Shown: positions 1 to 8,350 of the stretch, piece after piece
How positions within the stretch are numbered: position 1 is the stretch's first letter
How the letters are laid out: each line of letters begins with the position of its first letter
NCBI RefSeq assembly: GCF_022095675.1
Contig: NZ_JAHYSG010000092.1
Coordinates: forward strand, 1 to 48,467
Direction: 5' to 3'
Length of the DNA: 48,467 nucleotides
From: Dactylosporangium sp. AC04546
Lineage (GTDB): Bacteria > Actinomycetota > Actinomycetes > Mycobacteriales > Micromonosporaceae
Translations under genes and position numbers: made by a program
Notes under the pieces: generated by a model
The model's input: the letters and a program-made list of their open reading frames with translations, nothing else
The model's database searches: none
What the model was told of the DNA's origin: nothing

Positions 1-720
1 GGACGGGACGGCGTGGAGGTGGCGGTACGGGCGGGGTCGGCGCGGAGCCGGGGTCGGCCGGCTCAGCTCGCCCAGTGACGGGCTCAGGCCGCACCAGGCC
101 GGCAGGTCCGCGTACGGGTCCGGGGCGCCCAGGTCGGTCACCAGGCCGAAGCCCGCGCCCCGTTCCACCTGCAGCTGCGCCGCCTGGTCGAGCTCCCACG
201 GCGGCACCGCGTGGACCAGGTGGCCGTCGCCGGGGCGGGCGCCGTCGCACGACCACCGGCGGTAGTCGCGCCAGTTGCCGTCGAACACGCACACCGGCAG
301 GCCCAGGTCGCGGTAGGCCTCGTCCGGCGGCTCGCCCGGGTTCAGCACGACCTCCGGCAGGCCGGCGCGGTTGGCGGCCTGGGCGGTGACGGCGACCGGG
401 CCGATCGTGTACGGGCTGACGGGGGTGTGGTCGAGGAAGATCCCGCGGACCGGGTAGCCGGCCCAGCGGTAGACGTCGGCGCGGATCTCGGCGATCGGGC
501 GCGTGCCGTAGTCCAGGTCGACGTAGCCGAGCAGCCGCACACCCGCCGCGTCCAACCGGCTCATGGCCGCGGTCCACAGCGGATCCCGGCCGCTGCCGGG
601 TCCGTGGGCGACGTCGACGACGACGCTGAACGCCGGACCGTGTCCCGCGATGATCTCCCATGCGTGTGGCCGGGCGAGCGGATGCGCCCGCAGTGGCAGG
701 AGCGTCGGAACCCGGTCCAC
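1..720 (-). CDS. Spherulin-4-like (spherulation-specific family 4) protein, C-terminus cut by window edge
   Basis: An uninterrupted minus-strand frame runs from about 720 off the left edge (240 codons visible). The protein reads VVVDVAHGPGSGRDPLW, then GVRLLGYVDLDYGTRP, then YPVRGIFLDHTPVSPY. This is the pattern of the spherulin-4 / spherulation-specific family 4, a TIM-barrel-like group related to glycosidases: GPG motif, GYVxTxYGxR strand and GIFLDE-type strand. Biochemical function is not established for the family. No signal peptide is visible. The frame continues past the usual domain end into a Pro/Arg-rich stretch, and the stop is outside the window. The GTG at 720 puts the start just before VPTLLPLRAHPL. 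A TTG at 750 overlapping the CAP gene stop (TTGA) is an alternative. It lies directly downstream of the CAP gene, so the two are probably co-transcribed. Confidence 0.75.
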   Translation of the reverse strand, partial: MDRVPTLLPLRAHPLARPHAWEIIAGHGPAFSVVVDVAHGPGSGRDPLWTAAMSRLDAAGVRLLGYVDLDYGTRPIAEIRADVYRWAGYPVRGIFLDHTPVSPYTIGPVAVTAQAANRAGLPEVVLNPGEPPDEAYRDLGLPVCVFDGNWRDYRRWSCDGARPGDGHLVHAVPPWELDQAAQLQVERGAGFGLVTDLGAPDPYADLPAWCGLSPSLGELSRPTPAPRRPRPYRHLHAVPS

Positions 721-746
721 GACCGGACTAACGATGCTGGGCCCCC

Positions 747-1376
747 TCAAGCACGCCCGGTGTCCACGGTCCAGTAGGCCGTGCGGCCGCGCATCGCGGC
801 GCCGACACCGATCGATGTGATGTCGCAGTCGACCAGGACATCCCGGTCGCCGTCGTCACGCAGCCAGCGCTTGACCACGTCGCCCGCGTCGCCGCCCTTG
901 GCGACCAGCTCCTGCTCGAAGCCGCTGAACCCGGCCCGCTGCGCGCGGTCGGCCGGCTCGCTGCCGTCGCTGCCCTTGGTGCCGGTGAAGTCACCGGTTG
1001 CCATGTCGGCACTGTGCGCCCGGGCCGCGGTGCGCAGCTTGGCGTCCATCCGCACCGGCTCGCACTTCTCCTTGCGCCGCTCGTTGTTGACCAGCTGGAC
1101 GACGCGGTCCTCGTAGGAGTTGTTGAAGTTGGCGGACACGAGGGTGGGGGCGGCGGACGTGGGCGCGGCCGAACTGGGGGCGGCCGAGGACGGCGGCGGC
1201 GCCACAGAGGACTCGGCGGGCAGTGAGGGAGCGGGTGCCGCGTTGTGCCCGGAAGCGGGGCCGGCGTCGGTCAGCGCCGGAACGATCAGGAAACCCAGCC
1301 CGGACAGGATGAGCACGGCGGTGACCGCCGCGGCTATGCCGACCGGGCCCAGCCGGTCCACCAACCGCGGCACCAT
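747..1376 (-). CDS. Membrane-anchored CAP/SCP-domain (YkwD-like) protein
   Basis: The 209-aa protein has a hydrophobic segment at about residues 12-34. A Pro/Ala/Ser linker with APSSAAPTSAAP-type repeats follows (about 40-80), then a compact CAP domain (about 85-209). Seen motifs are the opening helix YEDRVVQLVNNERRK, the first CAP histidine in RAHSADMA (H121) and the closing strand YWTVDTG. C105 and C184 may form a disulfide. The second CAP histidine is not where expected, since the strand reads DGDRDVLVD, so the cation site may be incomplete. The ATG at 1376 has a GGGAGA ribosome site 8-10 nt upstream and puts the membrane segment at the N-terminus; an in-frame extension to 1610 looks non-coding. 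Likely an extracytoplasmic, membrane-tethered protein of unknown activity. Confidence 0.8.
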   Translation of the reverse strand: MVPRLVDRLGPVGIAAAVTAVLILSGLGFLIVPALTDAGPASGHNAAPAPSLPAESSVAPPPSSAAPSSAAPTSAAPTLVSANFNNSYEDRVVQLVNNERRKEKCEPVRMDAKLRTAARAHSADMATGDFTGTKGSDGSEPADRAQRAGFSGFEQELVAKGGDAGDVVKRWLRDDGDRDVLVDCDITSIGVGAAMRGRTAYWTVDTGRA

Positions 1377-1689
1377 CGCGTGTGTCTCCCGGGTCTGCTG
1401 AACTGGCGGAGAAGGAAGAATTTCCGGGGAAGACGCTACTTTGCAGTGGCGCTGCGGGGCAACCGGTGGCACACTGCCACGATCGGCGCGGCGGTGCGGA
1501 TCACGCACCCGGGTGAGTGAGAACACCCTGGCCAGGACGTTTGGCGTGCCGGTCGGCTTGACTAACTCGCGGCCCCGGCGGAACATAGAGGGGTCGCCAG
1601 TCGCGCCCATTTATGCCCTTGTGCTTCGGTCGCGGGTGCTGGGCGCGCGTTTGCCGGAGTCGACCGGCTGCGCTTAACAAGGAGACGAT
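1377..1689. other. Divergent intergenic region
   Basis: This 313-base gap separates the CAP gene (leftward) from the small coiled-coil gene (rightward) and must hold both promoters. A possible rightward promoter is TTGACT (1558-1563), 17 nt, GAACAT (1581-1586), a weak -10 that would leave a leader of about 100 nt. A clear AAGGAG ribosome site lies at 1679-1684. I see no convincing gene, RNA or repeat here. Confidence 0.5.
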
Positions 1690-1884
1690 ATGGCTAAGGC
1701 CCTCTTCGGCCACGTAGGCAGCGCGCCCGATCGGCGCCTTGTCGACGAGGTCACCCAACTGCGTGCCAAGGTTCGGGCCCTCGAATTCGAGGTTGTCCGG
1801 TTGCGCGCCGAAAACGACCGGCTTGCCGCGGCGGCTTCGGAGGCGGAGCAGCTGTCCCGTCTCGTCGAGCCGGCAATGGCCTGA
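1690..1884 (+). CDS. Small coiled-coil protein (64 aa)
   Basis: The 64-aa acidic/basic helical protein begins MAKALFGHVG. Residues about 20-58 look like a short coiled coil: EVTQLRAKVRALEFEVVRLRAENDRLAAA, with leucine/valine heptad spacing. There is no membrane segment or catalytic motif. The ATG at 1690 follows AAGGAG by 5 nt, a strong ribosome site. Short proteins of this type are common in actinobacteria and have no assigned reaction. It may pair with a larger coiled-coil partner, but proximity to smc does not prove a link. A GC-rich hairpin follows at 1932-1962. Confidence 0.75.
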   Translation: MAKALFGHVGSAPDRRLVDEVTQLRAKVRALEFEVVRLRAENDRLAAAASEAEQLSRLVEPAMA

Positions 1885-1931
1885 CCTTTCGGGGCGAGCA
1901 CGACCCGCACGTAAAACTGAACAGCAAACCC

Positions 1932-1962
1932 GCGCGCCGACATCCCAGGGGTCTCGGCGCGC
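1932..1962 (+). terminator. GC-rich hairpin after the small coiled-coil gene
   Basis: The stem GCGCGCCGA / TCGGCGCGC is a perfect 9 bp with a 13-nt loop, 48 bases after the stop at 1884. There is no T-run after it, as is common for actinobacterial terminators. It may separate this transcript from smc. Confidence 0.4.
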
Positions 1963-2127
1963 AGTCATGTTCGGTGGTGGTAACGACACGGACGTCCGGT
2001 TGGTTGCGCGAGTGGCCCGAGTGGCCGGTGTGCCCACGACACGCGCATTATGGTGTGCGGCGCTGCCGGGTTGGGTACTCTCCCGGCGGTACCCTGCCGG
2101 ATAAGAGACGTCGACCAGTGGAGATCC

Positions 2128-5100
2128 GTGCACCTCAAGAGCCTGACGGTCAAGGGCTTCAAGTCCTTCGCCTCAGCGACCACGCTGAGGCTCGAACCGG
2201 GCATCACCTGCGTCGTCGGGCCGAACGGCTCGGGCAAGTCCAACGTGGTCGACGCCATCTCCTGGGTGCTCGGCGAGCAGGGCGCCAAGGCCCTGCGCGG
2301 CGGCAAGATGGAGGACGTCATCTTCGCCGGGACCGCGGGCCGGGCCCCGCTGGGACGCGCCGAGGTCACCCTCACGATCGACAACGCCGACGGTGCGTTG
2401 CCGATCGACTACACCGAGGTCTCGATCACCCGCCGGATGTTCCGCTCCGGCGAGAGTGAGTACGAGATCAACGGCAACCAGTGCCGCCTGCTCGACATCC
2501 AGGAGCTGCTCTCCGACTCCGGCATCGGCCGCGAGATGCACGTGATCGTCGGCCAGGGCCGGCTCGACGGCGTGCTGCATGCCCGGCCGGAGGACCGCCG
2601 CTCGTTCATCGAGGAGGCCGCCGGCGTCCTCAAGCACCGCAAGCGCAAAGAGAAGGCCATCCGCAAGCTCGAGGCGATGCAGGTCAACCTCAACCGCCTC
2701 GGTGACCTCACCACCGAGCTGCGCCGCCAGCTCAAGCCGCTGGGCCGGCAGGCCGAGGTGGCCCGCCGCGCCGCCGGCATCCAGGCCGACCTGCGCGACG
2801 CCCGGCTCCGGCTGCTCGCCGACGACCTGGCCACGCTGCGCACGACGCTCGACAAGGAGATCGCCGACGAGACCGCCCTGCGCGCCCGGCGTGAGGAGGT
2901 CGAGGCCGAGGTCGAGGCGGTCAACGAGCGGCTCACCGCGCTGGAGGCCGAGCACGCGGCCGACGCGCCGGTCCTCGCCGAGGCCCAGGACACCTGGTAT
3001 CAGCTGTCGAACCTCCAGGAGCGGTACCGCTCGCTCCACCAGCTTGCGGGGGAGCGCTACCGCAACCTGTCCGCCGCGCCCGTCGAGGAGCGTCCCGGCC
3101 GCGACCCCGACCAGCTCACCGCCGAGGCGGAGAAGGTCCGCGAGCAGGAGGAGGAGCTCCGCGCCGCGCTGGAGGCCAGCCAGGAGCGCCTGGCCGAGGC
3201 GGTCGAGCGCCGGCAGGACCTGGAGCGCCGGCTCGCGTTCGCCGAGAAGGCCATCGTCGCGGCCCACAAGGCCATCGCCGACCGTCGCGAGGGCCTGGCC
3301 AAGCTGACCGGCCAGGTCGAGTCGGCCCGCAGCCGTGCGACCGCCGCCGCCGACGAGATCGAGCGGCTCGCGGTCCAGCTCGCCGAGGCCGAGACCCGCG
3401 CCGATCACGCCCAGGGCCTGTACGAGGAGGCCAGCGCGGGCGCGTCCGTCGCCGACCGGGACAACGCAGACCTGGAGCTGCGCCACCAGGAGGCCACCCG
3501 CGAGCTCGAGACGATCAACGGCGAGGTCCGCACCCACAGCGACGCCGAGCGGGCGGCCGAGAAGGACGTCGCCCAGTGGAAGGCGCGCGAGGAGGCCCTG
3601 GCGATGGGCCTGCGCCGCAAGGACGGCGCCGGCACGCTGCTGGCCAGCTCCGATCGCGTGCCGGGCATGCTGGGCAGCGTCGCCGCCCTGCTGTCGGTCG
3701 AGGCCGGCCACGAGGCCGCGCTGGCCGCGGCGCTGGGCGCGCTCGCCGACGCGGTGGCGGTGTCCGGCGTCGACGCGGCCGTCGCCTCGGTCGAGCTGCT
3801 CAAGCACGACGACGCCGGCCGGGCCGCGCTGCTCATCGCCTCGGCGCCGATGCTGGACGCGCCGGCGGTCGAGCGGGTGCCGCTCCCACCGGGCGCCCAC
3901 TGGGCGATCGACCTGGTCCGCGCCCCCGATGAGCTGCGCCCGGCGTTGGAGCGGGCGCTCGGCGACGTGGTGTTCGCCCCCGACCTGGCCGTCGCGAAGC
4001 GGATCGTGTCGTATGCGCCGGGCCTGCGGGCCGTGACCCCCGAGGGCGACGTGCTCGGCGCCTACGCGGCGGCTGGCGGCTCCGGCAAGCAGCACAGCTT
4101 CATCGAGGTCCAGGCCGCCGTCGAGGAGGCCCGCCAGAAGAAGGTCGACGCCGAGCGGCGCGTCGCCGAGGCCCGCGAGCTGCTCGCGCTGGCCCGCAAC
4201 GCCGCCGGGGTAGCCAAGGAGCAGGTCGCCGAGGCCGCCGCCGCCAAAAAGGAGGCCGACAGCCAGCGCAACGCGGCGGCCCGCCGCCTCGCCGAGTTCG
4301 GCGCCGCCGCCAAGTCGGCCAAGGCCGAGGTCGAGCGGCACGCGGCCGCCAAGGGCAAGGCCGAGTCCGCCCGCGAGTCCGGCCTGACCAGCCTGGCCGA
4401 GTTGGAGGAGCGCCTCGCCGCGGCCGAGGAGACGCCGATCGACGAGGACCCGTCGACGATGGAGCGCGACGATCTCGCCGAGCAGGTGCCGGGCGCGCGC
4501 CAGCACGAGATGGAGGTCCGCCTCGCCGTGCGCACCGCGGAGGAGCGGGTCGGCGCCCTGGCCGGGCGGGCCGACGCGCTGCTGCGCCAGGCCGCGGCCG
4601 AGCGGCAGGCCCGCGAGCGGGCGGCGGCGCGCAAGGCCACCCGGGCCCGCGGCGCCAAGGTCGCCGAGACCGTGATGTCCGGGGCGGCGATCGCGCTGGA
4701 GCAGCTCGCGTCCTCGATCGCCGAGGCCGCCGAGACCCGCGACATGCTCGCCGAGACCCGCGCCGAGCGCGAGTCCGAGCTGACCGAGGTCCGCGGCCGG
4801 GCCAAGCAGTTCACCGCCGAGCTGGAGCGGCTCACCAGCGCCGTCCACCGCGACGAGGTCGCCCGGGCCGAGCAGCGGCTGCGCATCGAGCAGCTGGAGG
4901 CCCGCTCGGCCGAGGAGTTCGGCCTCGACGCCGACACGCTCGTCGCCGAGTACGGGCCGGACGTCGAGGTGCCGCCGACCGCCCCCGACATCGCCGCGGC
5001 CGAGGCCGACGGTCGGCCGGCGCCCGTGCCGGTGCCGTTCGACCGGGCCACGCAGGAGAAGCGGGCCGCCAAGGCCGAGCGCGAGCTCAACCTCCTCGGC

Positions 5101-5700
5101 AAGGTCAACCCGCTGGCCCTGGAGGAGTTCGCGGCGATGGAGGAGCGCTACAAGTTCCTCTCCGACCAGCTCGAGGACCTCAAGGCGACCCGGCGCGACC
5201 TGCTCACCGTGGTCAAGGATGTCGACGACCGGATCCTCGAGGTCTTCACCAGCGCGTACCACGACACGGCCCGCGAGTTCGAGCAGGTCTTCTCGGTGCT
5301 CTTCCCGGGCGGCGAGGGCCGGCTGGTGCTCACCGACCCCGACGACATGCTCACCACGGGCATCGAGGTCGAGGCCCGCCCGCCGGGCAAGAAGATCAAG
5401 CGGCTGTCGCTGCTGTCCGGCGGCGAGCGCTCGCTCACCGCGGTCGCGCTGCTCTGCGCCATCTTCCGGGCCCGACCCAGCCCGTTCTACATCATGGACG
5501 AGGTGGAGGCGGCGCTCGACGACGTCAACCTCGGCCGGCTCATCACGCTGTTCGAGCAGCTGCGCGAGCGCAGCCAGCTGATCATCATCACGCACCAGAA
5601 GCGGACGATGGAGGTCGCCGACGCGCTCTACGGCGTGACGATGCGCTCCGGCGTCACCGAGGTCATCTCCCAGCGACTCCGAACGGAAGAAGCGGCCTGA
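2128..5700 (+). CDS. smc: Chromosome segregation ATPase SMC
   Basis: The 1190-aa protein has full SMC architecture. Walker A is GPNGSGKS at residues 31-38. Long acidic/basic coiled coils (about 170-500 and 670-1010) flank a hinge at about 510-660. The C-terminal head has the ABC signature LSGGE (1096-1100) and Walker B PFYIMDE (1119-1125). SMC with ScpA/ScpB organises the chromosome and helps origin segregation. The GTG at 2128 gives the usual N-terminus VHLKSLTVKGFKSFA, while the frame upstream to 2050 looks non-coding. The next gene starts one base after the stop, so the HAD gene is probably translationally coupled. Confidence 0.97.
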   Translation: MHLKSLTVKGFKSFASATTLRLEPGITCVVGPNGSGKSNVVDAISWVLGEQGAKALRGGKMEDVIFAGTAGRAPLGRAEVTLTIDNADGALPIDYTEVSITRRMFRSGESEYEINGNQCRLLDIQELLSDSGIGREMHVIVGQGRLDGVLHARPEDRRSFIEEAAGVLKHRKRKEKAIRKLEAMQVNLNRLGDLTTELRRQLKPLGRQAEVARRAAGIQADLRDARLRLLADDLATLRTTLDKEIADETALRARREEVEAEVEAVNERLTALEAEHAADAPVLAEAQDTWYQLSNLQERYRSLHQLAGERYRNLSAAPVEERPGRDPDQLTAEAEKVREQEEELRAALEASQERLAEAVERRQDLERRLAFAEKAIVAAHKAIADRREGLAKLTGQVESARSRATAAADEIERLAVQLAEAETRADHAQGLYEEASAGASVADRDNADLELRHQEATRELETINGEVRTHSDAERAAEKDVAQWKAREEALAMGLRRKDGAGTLLASSDRVPGMLGSVAALLSVEAGHEAALAAALGALADAVAVSGVDAAVASVELLKHDDAGRAALLIASAPMLDAPAVERVPLPPGAHWAIDLVRAPDELRPALERALGDVVFAPDLAVAKRIVSYAPGLRAVTPEGDVLGAYAAAGGSGKQHSFIEVQAAVEEARQKKVDAERRVAEARELLALARNAAGVAKEQVAEAAAAKKEADSQRNAAARRLAEFGAAAKSAKAEVERHAAAKGKAESARESGLTSLAELEERLAAAEETPIDEDPSTMERDDLAEQVPGARQHEMEVRLAVRTAEERVGALAGRADALLRQAAAERQARERAAARKATRARGAKVAETVMSGAAIALEQLASSIAEAAETRDMLAETRAERESELTEVRGRAKQFTAELERLTSAVHRDEVARAEQRLRIEQLEARSAEEFGLDADTLVAEYGPDVEVPPTAPDIAAAEADGRPAPVPVPFDRATQEKRAAKAERELNLLGKVNPLALEEFAAMEERYKFLSDQLEDLKATRRDLLTVVKDVDDRILEVFTSAYHDTAREFEQVFSVLFPGGEGRLVLTDPDDMLTTGIEVEARPPGKKIKRLSLLSGGERSLTAVALLCAIFRARPSPFYIMDEVEAALDDVNLGRLITLFEQLRERSQLIIITHQKRTMEVADALYGVTMRSGVTEVISQRLRTEEAA

Positions 5701-5701
5701 C

Positions 5702-6319
5702 GTGGTAGAGAAGCCGACCGCACTGTTGATCGACTTCGACGGGGTGCTGCGCACATTCGACACGTCCGTGAACGCGGTGATCGAGCAGCGGTACGGGCTG
5801 GAGCCCGGCACGGTGCTCAACACCGCCCTGGAGTGGGACCGGCTGCTGCCGGCGATCACCGGCCTGATCACGCGCGAGCAGTGGCTGCAGGCCGTGGCCG
5901 AGGCGCTGCAGGACCGGGTCGGCGGCCCCGACCAGGCGGCCGCCCTGATGAAGGAGTGGGTCGTCTACCCCGGCCACATCCGCCCCGAGGTGCTCGCGTT
6001 CGTGCGCGACGTGCGGGCCGCCGGCCTGCCGGTGTGCCTGGCCACGAACGCGACCGACGACCTCGGCAACGTGCTGTCCACGTTCAACCTCGCCGGCGAG
6101 TTCGACGCGGTGGCCAACTCGTCGGAGATCGGCATCCACAAGCCGACCAAGGAGTACTTCGCGGCGGCGTGCGCCCTGATCAACACTCCGCCGGCCCGGT
6201 GCCTGCTGGTCGACGACACCGACCGGATGATCCGCGGTGCGCGGGTGGCCGGCCTCACCGCCTACCGGTACGCCGACGGTGACGACCTGACCTACCCGCG
6301 CCGCGCGCTCGGGATCTAG
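5702..6319 (+). CDS. HAD-superfamily hydrolase
   Basis: The 205-aa protein has all four HAD motifs: DFDGVLR (nucleophile D11 and acid D13), a Thr/Asn motif LATNAT, the lysine in GIHKPTKEYF, and the acidic pair LLVDDTDRM. It resembles phosphoglycolate-phosphatase or haloacid-dehalogenase-type enzymes with an alpha-helical cap between motifs I and II, and the substrate cannot be read from sequence. The GTG at 5702 lies one base after the smc stop, implying co-transcription. Its TAG stop (6317-6319) overlaps the stop of the convergent glutathione peroxidase gene within CTAG. Confidence 0.88.
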   Translation: MVEKPTALLIDFDGVLRTFDTSVNAVIEQRYGLEPGTVLNTALEWDRLLPAITGLITREQWLQAVAEALQDRVGGPDQAAALMKEWVVYPGHIRPEVLAFVRDVRAAGLPVCLATNATDDLGNVLSTFNLAGEFDAVANSSEIGIHKPTKEYFAAACALINTPPARCLLVDDTDRMIRGARVAGLTAYRYADGDDLTYPRRALGI

Positions 6320-6798
6320 AGCGCGCCCTCGATCGACGAGACGATCTCGTCGGCCTTCGGCTGGGTGCGCGGGCCGAAGCGGGCCGCCACCGCGCCGTCC
6401 TTGCCCACCAGGAACTTCTCGAAGTTCCAGCGGATGTCCCCGGTGTGGCCCTCGGCGTCGGCGACCGGGGTCAGCACGTCGTAGAGCGGGTGCCGGCCAT
6501 CGCCGTTGACCTCGACCTTCTCGGTCATCGGGAACGTGATGCCGTAGGTCGTGCTGCAGAACTCGGCGATCTCCTCGGCCGTGCCCGGCTCCTGCCCGGC
6601 GAACTGGTTGCACGGCACGCCCAGCACGGAGAAGCCGCGGTCCTCGTAGGTCCGCTGCAGTTCTTCCAGCTCCGCGTACTGCGGGGTCAGCCCGCACCGC
6701 GACGCGACGTTGACGACCAGCACCGGGCGCCCGCGGAACTGCCCAAGGTCGAGCGGCTTGCCCTGAAGGTCTGCGATCTCGATGTCGTAGAAGCTCAT
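6316..6798 (-). CDS. Glutathione peroxidase family (probably thioredoxin-dependent) peroxidase
   Basis: The 160-aa protein is a thioredoxin-fold peroxidase that reduces hydroperoxides. It has peroxidatic Cys35 in NVASRCGLTPQY (an ordinary TGC codon, not selenocysteine), catalytic Gln69 in CNQFAGQEPG, and a Trp-Asn pair in IRWNFEKFLV. Cys81 (AEFCSTTYG) sits where thioredoxin-using CysGPx enzymes have the resolving cysteine, so electrons probably come from thioredoxin or mycothiol systems. The start MSFYDIEIADLQG at 6798 is preceded on the minus strand by TACGAT ending 7 nt before the ATG, with no ribosome site. The transcript is probably leaderless. Confidence 0.93.
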   Translation of the reverse strand: MSFYDIEIADLQGKPLDLGQFRGRPVLVVNVASRCGLTPQYAELEELQRTYEDRGFSVLGVPCNQFAGQEPGTAEEIAEFCSTTYGITFPMTEKVEVNGDGRHPLYDVLTPVADAEGHTGDIRWNFEKFLVGKDGAVAARFGPRTQPKADEIVSSIEGAL

Positions 6799-6805
6799 GC
6801 GCTTG

Positions 6806-6811
6806 ATCGTA
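6806..6811 (-). promoter_or_regulatory. Predicted -10 element of the leaderless peroxidase gene
   Basis: TACGAT on the minus strand (TANNNT pattern) ends exactly 7 nt before the ATG at 6798, and no Shine-Dalgarno lies between. No good -35 is seen. Confidence 0.5.
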
Positions 6812-6821
6812 TGCCGGGCGC

Positions 6822-6849
6822 TTGACTTCACTGGTTCGGCAGGTATTTT
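6822..6849 (+). promoter_or_regulatory. Predicted promoter of the aldehyde dehydrogenase / ABC transporter operon
   Basis: TTGACT at 6822-6827, a 16-nt spacer and TATTTT at 6844-6849 form a good sigma-70-type promoter. It opens the 6799-6964 gap, divergent from the peroxidase promoter. TTTTAC (6847-6852) is an alternative -10. The leader would be about 110 nt. Confidence 0.5.
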
Positions 6850-6964
6850 TACAAAGGCAACCCTCGATGCAACATCTCGCCGGTCGGCGCCGGCGGACCT
6901 GTCCTGCCCGGCAGCAGGACGCGCCCGCACCGGATCGTCGAGAGCATCGAGGAGGGGCAGCCGC

Positions 6965-8350
6965 ATGCCCGTTGTCACCGTGCGCAATCCCGGGACCGGG
7001 GAAGTCCTGGGCGAGGTTTCCGCGCACGACGCCACCCAGGTCGCCGCGATCGTCGACGCCGCCCAGGAGGGCCAGCGCGCGATGGCCGCGCTGGCGGCCC
7101 ATGAGCGCGAGGCGCTGCTGCGCCGGGTCGCCGACCTGGTCGAGGCCGAGCAGGAGAGCCTGGCCCGGCTCCTGGCGGCCGAGAACGGCAAGCCGATCAC
7201 GCAGACCCGCGGCGAGGTGCAGGCCGCCGTGCGCATCTTCCGCGGCTACGCGGGGGAGGCGACCCGGCTCCTGGGCCGCCAGATCCCGCTCGACGCGGTA
7301 CCGGGGCTGGAGCGCCACCTCGCCGTGACCCTGCGCGAGCCGCTCGGCGTCGTCGCCGCCCTCGTGCCGTTCAACTATCCCGTCGAGCTCTACGCCCACA
7401 AGGCGGCCGCCGCCCTGGCCGCCGGCAACGCCGTCGTGGTGCAGCCGCCGGCGAAGTGCCCGCTCGCGGTCCTGCGGGTGGCCCAGCTCGTCGAGCAGGC
7501 CGGGGCGCCGCCGCACGCGCACCAGATCGTCGTCGGTGACGCGGCCGTGTCCCGTCAGCTCGCCGGAAGCGCGGGGATCGCCGCGATCAGCCTCACCGGC
7601 AGTACCGCCGCCGGAAGAGCCGTCGCGCGGGAGGCCGGCCTGAAGAAGGTGTACCTCGAGCTCGGCGGCAACGACGCGCTCATCGTCTGCGCCGACGCCG
7701 ACGTCGAGGAGGCGGCGCGGGCCGTCGTCCTGGGCCGGCTGGCCCGCGGCAACGGGCAGATCTGCTGCGCGGTGAAGCGGGTGTACGTCCAGCGGCCGGT
7801 CCACGACGCCTTCGTGGACGCCCTCGTCGCCGAGGCGGCGAAGCTCACCGTCGGCGACCAGCTGTTGGAGCCGACCGATGTCGGGCCACTGATCACCGCG
7901 GATGCCGCCGAGCGCGTCGAGCAGGCTGTGCGGGCGCTGGTGCACGACGGCGCCCGCCTGCTCACCGGAGGCGGCGCCAGCGGTGCCTTCGTCGACCCGG
8001 CCGTGCTCGTCGACGTGCCGGCCGACAGCCCCGCCTTCGCCGAGGAGATCTTCGGCCCGGTCGCCCCGGTCGCGCGGTTCGACGACCCGGAGGAGGCGGT
8101 CGCGCTGGCCAACGCGTCGCCGTACGGCCTGCAGGCCGCCGTGTTCACCCGGGACGTCTCGCGGGCGCTGAGCATCGCGCGGCGCCTCGACGTGGGCGGC
8201 GTGATCGTCAACGGCTCGACCGCCCTGCGCGCCGAGAACCTGCCGTTCGGCGGGACCAAGGACACCGGGGGATACCGCGAGGGCATCCACGACACCGTCC
8301 TCGACTTCACCCGCCAGAAGACGGTCGTCGTGATGGACGCGTTCCGGTGA
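6965..8350 (+). CDS. NAD(P)-dependent aldehyde dehydrogenase family protein
   Basis: The 461-aa length is typical for the family, which oxidises aldehydes to acids with NAD(P)+. Seen features are PFNYPVELYAHKAAAALAAGNAVV (cofactor domain), Glu232 in YLELGGND, and catalytic Cys267 in GNGQICCAVKRVYV. The EEIFGPVAPV and NLPFGGTKDTG motifs are also present. The ATG at 6965 follows a GAGGAGGGG ribosome site, while the frame upstream to 6797 is not protein-like. It overlaps the ABC ATPase gene by 4 bases (GTGA). Leading a sugar-importer operon, it may act on an aldehyde formed from the imported compound. The substrate is not assignable. Confidence 0.9.
   Translation: MPVVTVRNPGTGEVLGEVSAHDATQVAAIVDAAQEGQRAMAALAAHEREALLRRVADLVEAEQESLARLLAAENGKPITQTRGEVQAAVRIFRGYAGEATRLLGRQIPLDAVPGLERHLAVTLREPLGVVAALVPFNYPVELYAHKAAAALAAGNAVVVQPPAKCPLAVLRVAQLVEQAGAPPHAHQIVVGDAAVSRQLAGSAGIAAISLTGSTAAGRAVAREAGLKKVYLELGGNDALIVCADADVEEAARAVVLGRLARGNGQICCAVKRVYVQRPVHDAFVDALVAEAAKLTVGDQLLEPTDVGPLITADAAERVEQAVRALVHDGARLLTGGGASGAFVDPAVLVDVPADSPAFAEEIFGPVAPVARFDDPEEAVALANASPYGLQAAVFTRDVSRALSIARRLDVGGVIVNGSTALRAENLPFGGTKDTGGYREGIHDTVLDFTRQKTVVVMDAFR

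Noticed and set aside
75..777. Plus-strand open frames over the left edge
   Set aside because: The opposite strand encodes a recognisable spherulin-4-like protein. The plus frames are Arg/Pro/Gly-rich shadows.
1377..1610. Longer start for the CAP protein
   Set aside because: It would bury the membrane signal behind 78 unconserved residues. The ATG at 1376 has a good ribosome site.
2173..5871. 1232-codon open frame antisense to smc
   Set aside because: It lies opposite a complete, motif-rich SMC. Its product is a Leu/Gly/Arg/Asp-rich mirror typical of antisense frames in GC-rich DNA.
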